Shown: one piece after another, positions 12,754-13,146 of the stretch
How the letters are laid out: each line of letters begins with the position of its first letter
Position numbering within the stretch: position 1 is the first letter of the stretch
From: Nitrospira sp.
GTDB taxonomy: Bacteria; Nitrospirota; JACRHL01
Direction of reading: 5' to 3'
Length of the DNA stretch: 13,146 bases
Assembly (NCBI GenBank): GCA_026994095.1
Contig: JALWRU010000400.1
Coordinates: forward strand, 1-13,146
The notes under the pieces: model-generated
Seen by the model: only the letters and a program-made list of their open reading frames with translations
Databases searched by the model: none
What the model was told of the DNA's origin: nothing
Program-made: the position numbers and the translations under genes

Positions 12754-13146
12754 ATGAGCCGACCCAGTGCGGGCGATGCCGCCCCTGACTTTTCCCTGCC
12801 TGCCAGCACCGGCGACACCGTGACCCTGTCCGACCTGAAGGGTCAGCCGGTGGTGCTGTTTTTTTACCCCAAGGATAACACCCCCGGTTGCACCAAAGAG
12901 GCCTGCGCCTTCCGCGACCTGTCGGCAGATTTTAAACAGGCCGGGGTGACGGTGTTCGGGGTGAGCGGCGATTCGCTGGAGTCCCACGACAAATTCGTAA
13001 ATAAATTTGACCTCAACTTTCCGCTCCTGTCCGACCCGGAACACACCATGCTGACCGCCTACGGCGTCTGGGGCGAAAAAAAGAACTACGGCCGTACCTA
13101 CATGGGCATCACCCGCAGCACCTTCTTGATTGACGCCACCGGCAAG
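12754..13146 (+). CDS. bcp: Bcp/PrxQ-type peroxiredoxin (3' end beyond window)
   Basis: This thiol peroxidase reduces hydrogen peroxide and organic peroxides, using thioredoxin or a similar donor. The visible 131 residues cover most of the protein (family length about 155). The order is GDAAPDFSLPASTG, VVLFFYPKDNTPGCTKEACAFRD with peroxidatic Cys46 and resolving Cys51 in the Bcp spacing, VTVFGVSGDS, LNFPLLSDPEHTM, AYGVWGEK and the active-site segment around GITRSTFLID. The conserved Thr43 and the later Arg122 expected in the catalytic site are present. ATG 12754 has GGAG seven bases upstream and a good promoter before that, so it is probably transcribed independently of the oxidoreductase. 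The gene is cut by the window edge, not broken. Confidence 0.93.
   Translation, partial: MSRPSAGDAAPDFSLPASTGDTVTLSDLKGQPVVLFFYPKDNTPGCTKEACAFRDLSADFKQAGVTVFGVSGDSLESHDKFVNKFDLNFPLLSDPEHTMLTAYGVWGEKKNYGRTYMGITRSTFLIDATGK

Noticed and set aside
1..13146. CRISPR arrays, tRNA or rRNA genes, insertion sequences
   Set aside because: I found no regularly spaced repeats, no tRNA-like cloverleaf, no rRNA stretches and no transposase in any frame.

Overview
The window comes from a GC-rich bacterium with a Gram-negative-type periplasmic economy: one lipoprotein cytochrome c and one membrane-anchored cytochrome c. It carries a complete Pup-proteasome locus. Pup-proteasomes are best known from Actinobacteria, but also occur in a few Gram-negative lineages such as Leptospirillum. 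The neighbours here (thiSGE, c-type cytochromes, a Bcp peroxiredoxin) do not look actinobacterial. I cannot fix the phylum from the sequence alone.

Layout, left to right. (1) Bases 74-499 encode a small lipoprotein cytochrome c. (2) Bases 500-2589 form an accessory block on the + strand: a structured leader, an AbrB-type antitoxin overlapping a MazF/PemK-type toxin, a degenerate 112-bp duplicate of the 3' end of the cytochrome c gene, a decayed stretch, and an Mrr-like restriction endonuclease that is visibly richer in A/T than its neighbours. (3) Bases 2627-9031, - strand, hold the proteasome operon, transcribed right to left as mpa/arc, dop, pup, prcB, prcA, pafA. Several junctions are 4-base ATGA overlaps. 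Mpa unfolds pupylated proteins and docks on the 20S core through a C-terminal HYL tail. Dop deamidates the Pup GGQ terminus and can also remove Pup. PafA ligates Pup to lysines. PrcA/PrcB form the proteolytic core. (4) An A/T-rich spacer (9032-9184) holds a perfect 8-bp inverted repeat and is the probable mpa control region. (5) Bases 9185-10842, - strand, are thiE, thiG and thiS for thiamine thiazole synthesis and coupling; ThiS carries an unusual 9-residue tail beyond its Gly-Gly-Gly. (6) Bases 10923-11642, - strand, hold a membrane-anchored monohaem cytochrome c and a small two-helix membrane protein. (7) On the + strand follow a Rossmann/SDR-type oxidoreductase (11840-12658) with a FabI-like Tyr-X6-Lys spacing, and the start of a Bcp-type peroxiredoxin (12754 to the end) behind a good sigma-70-like promoter.

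The most notable points are the intact Pup-proteasome operon in an apparently non-actinobacterial setting and without pafBC after pafA, the toxin-antitoxin module bracketed by a direct repeat of the host cytochrome gene, and the extended ThiS tail.
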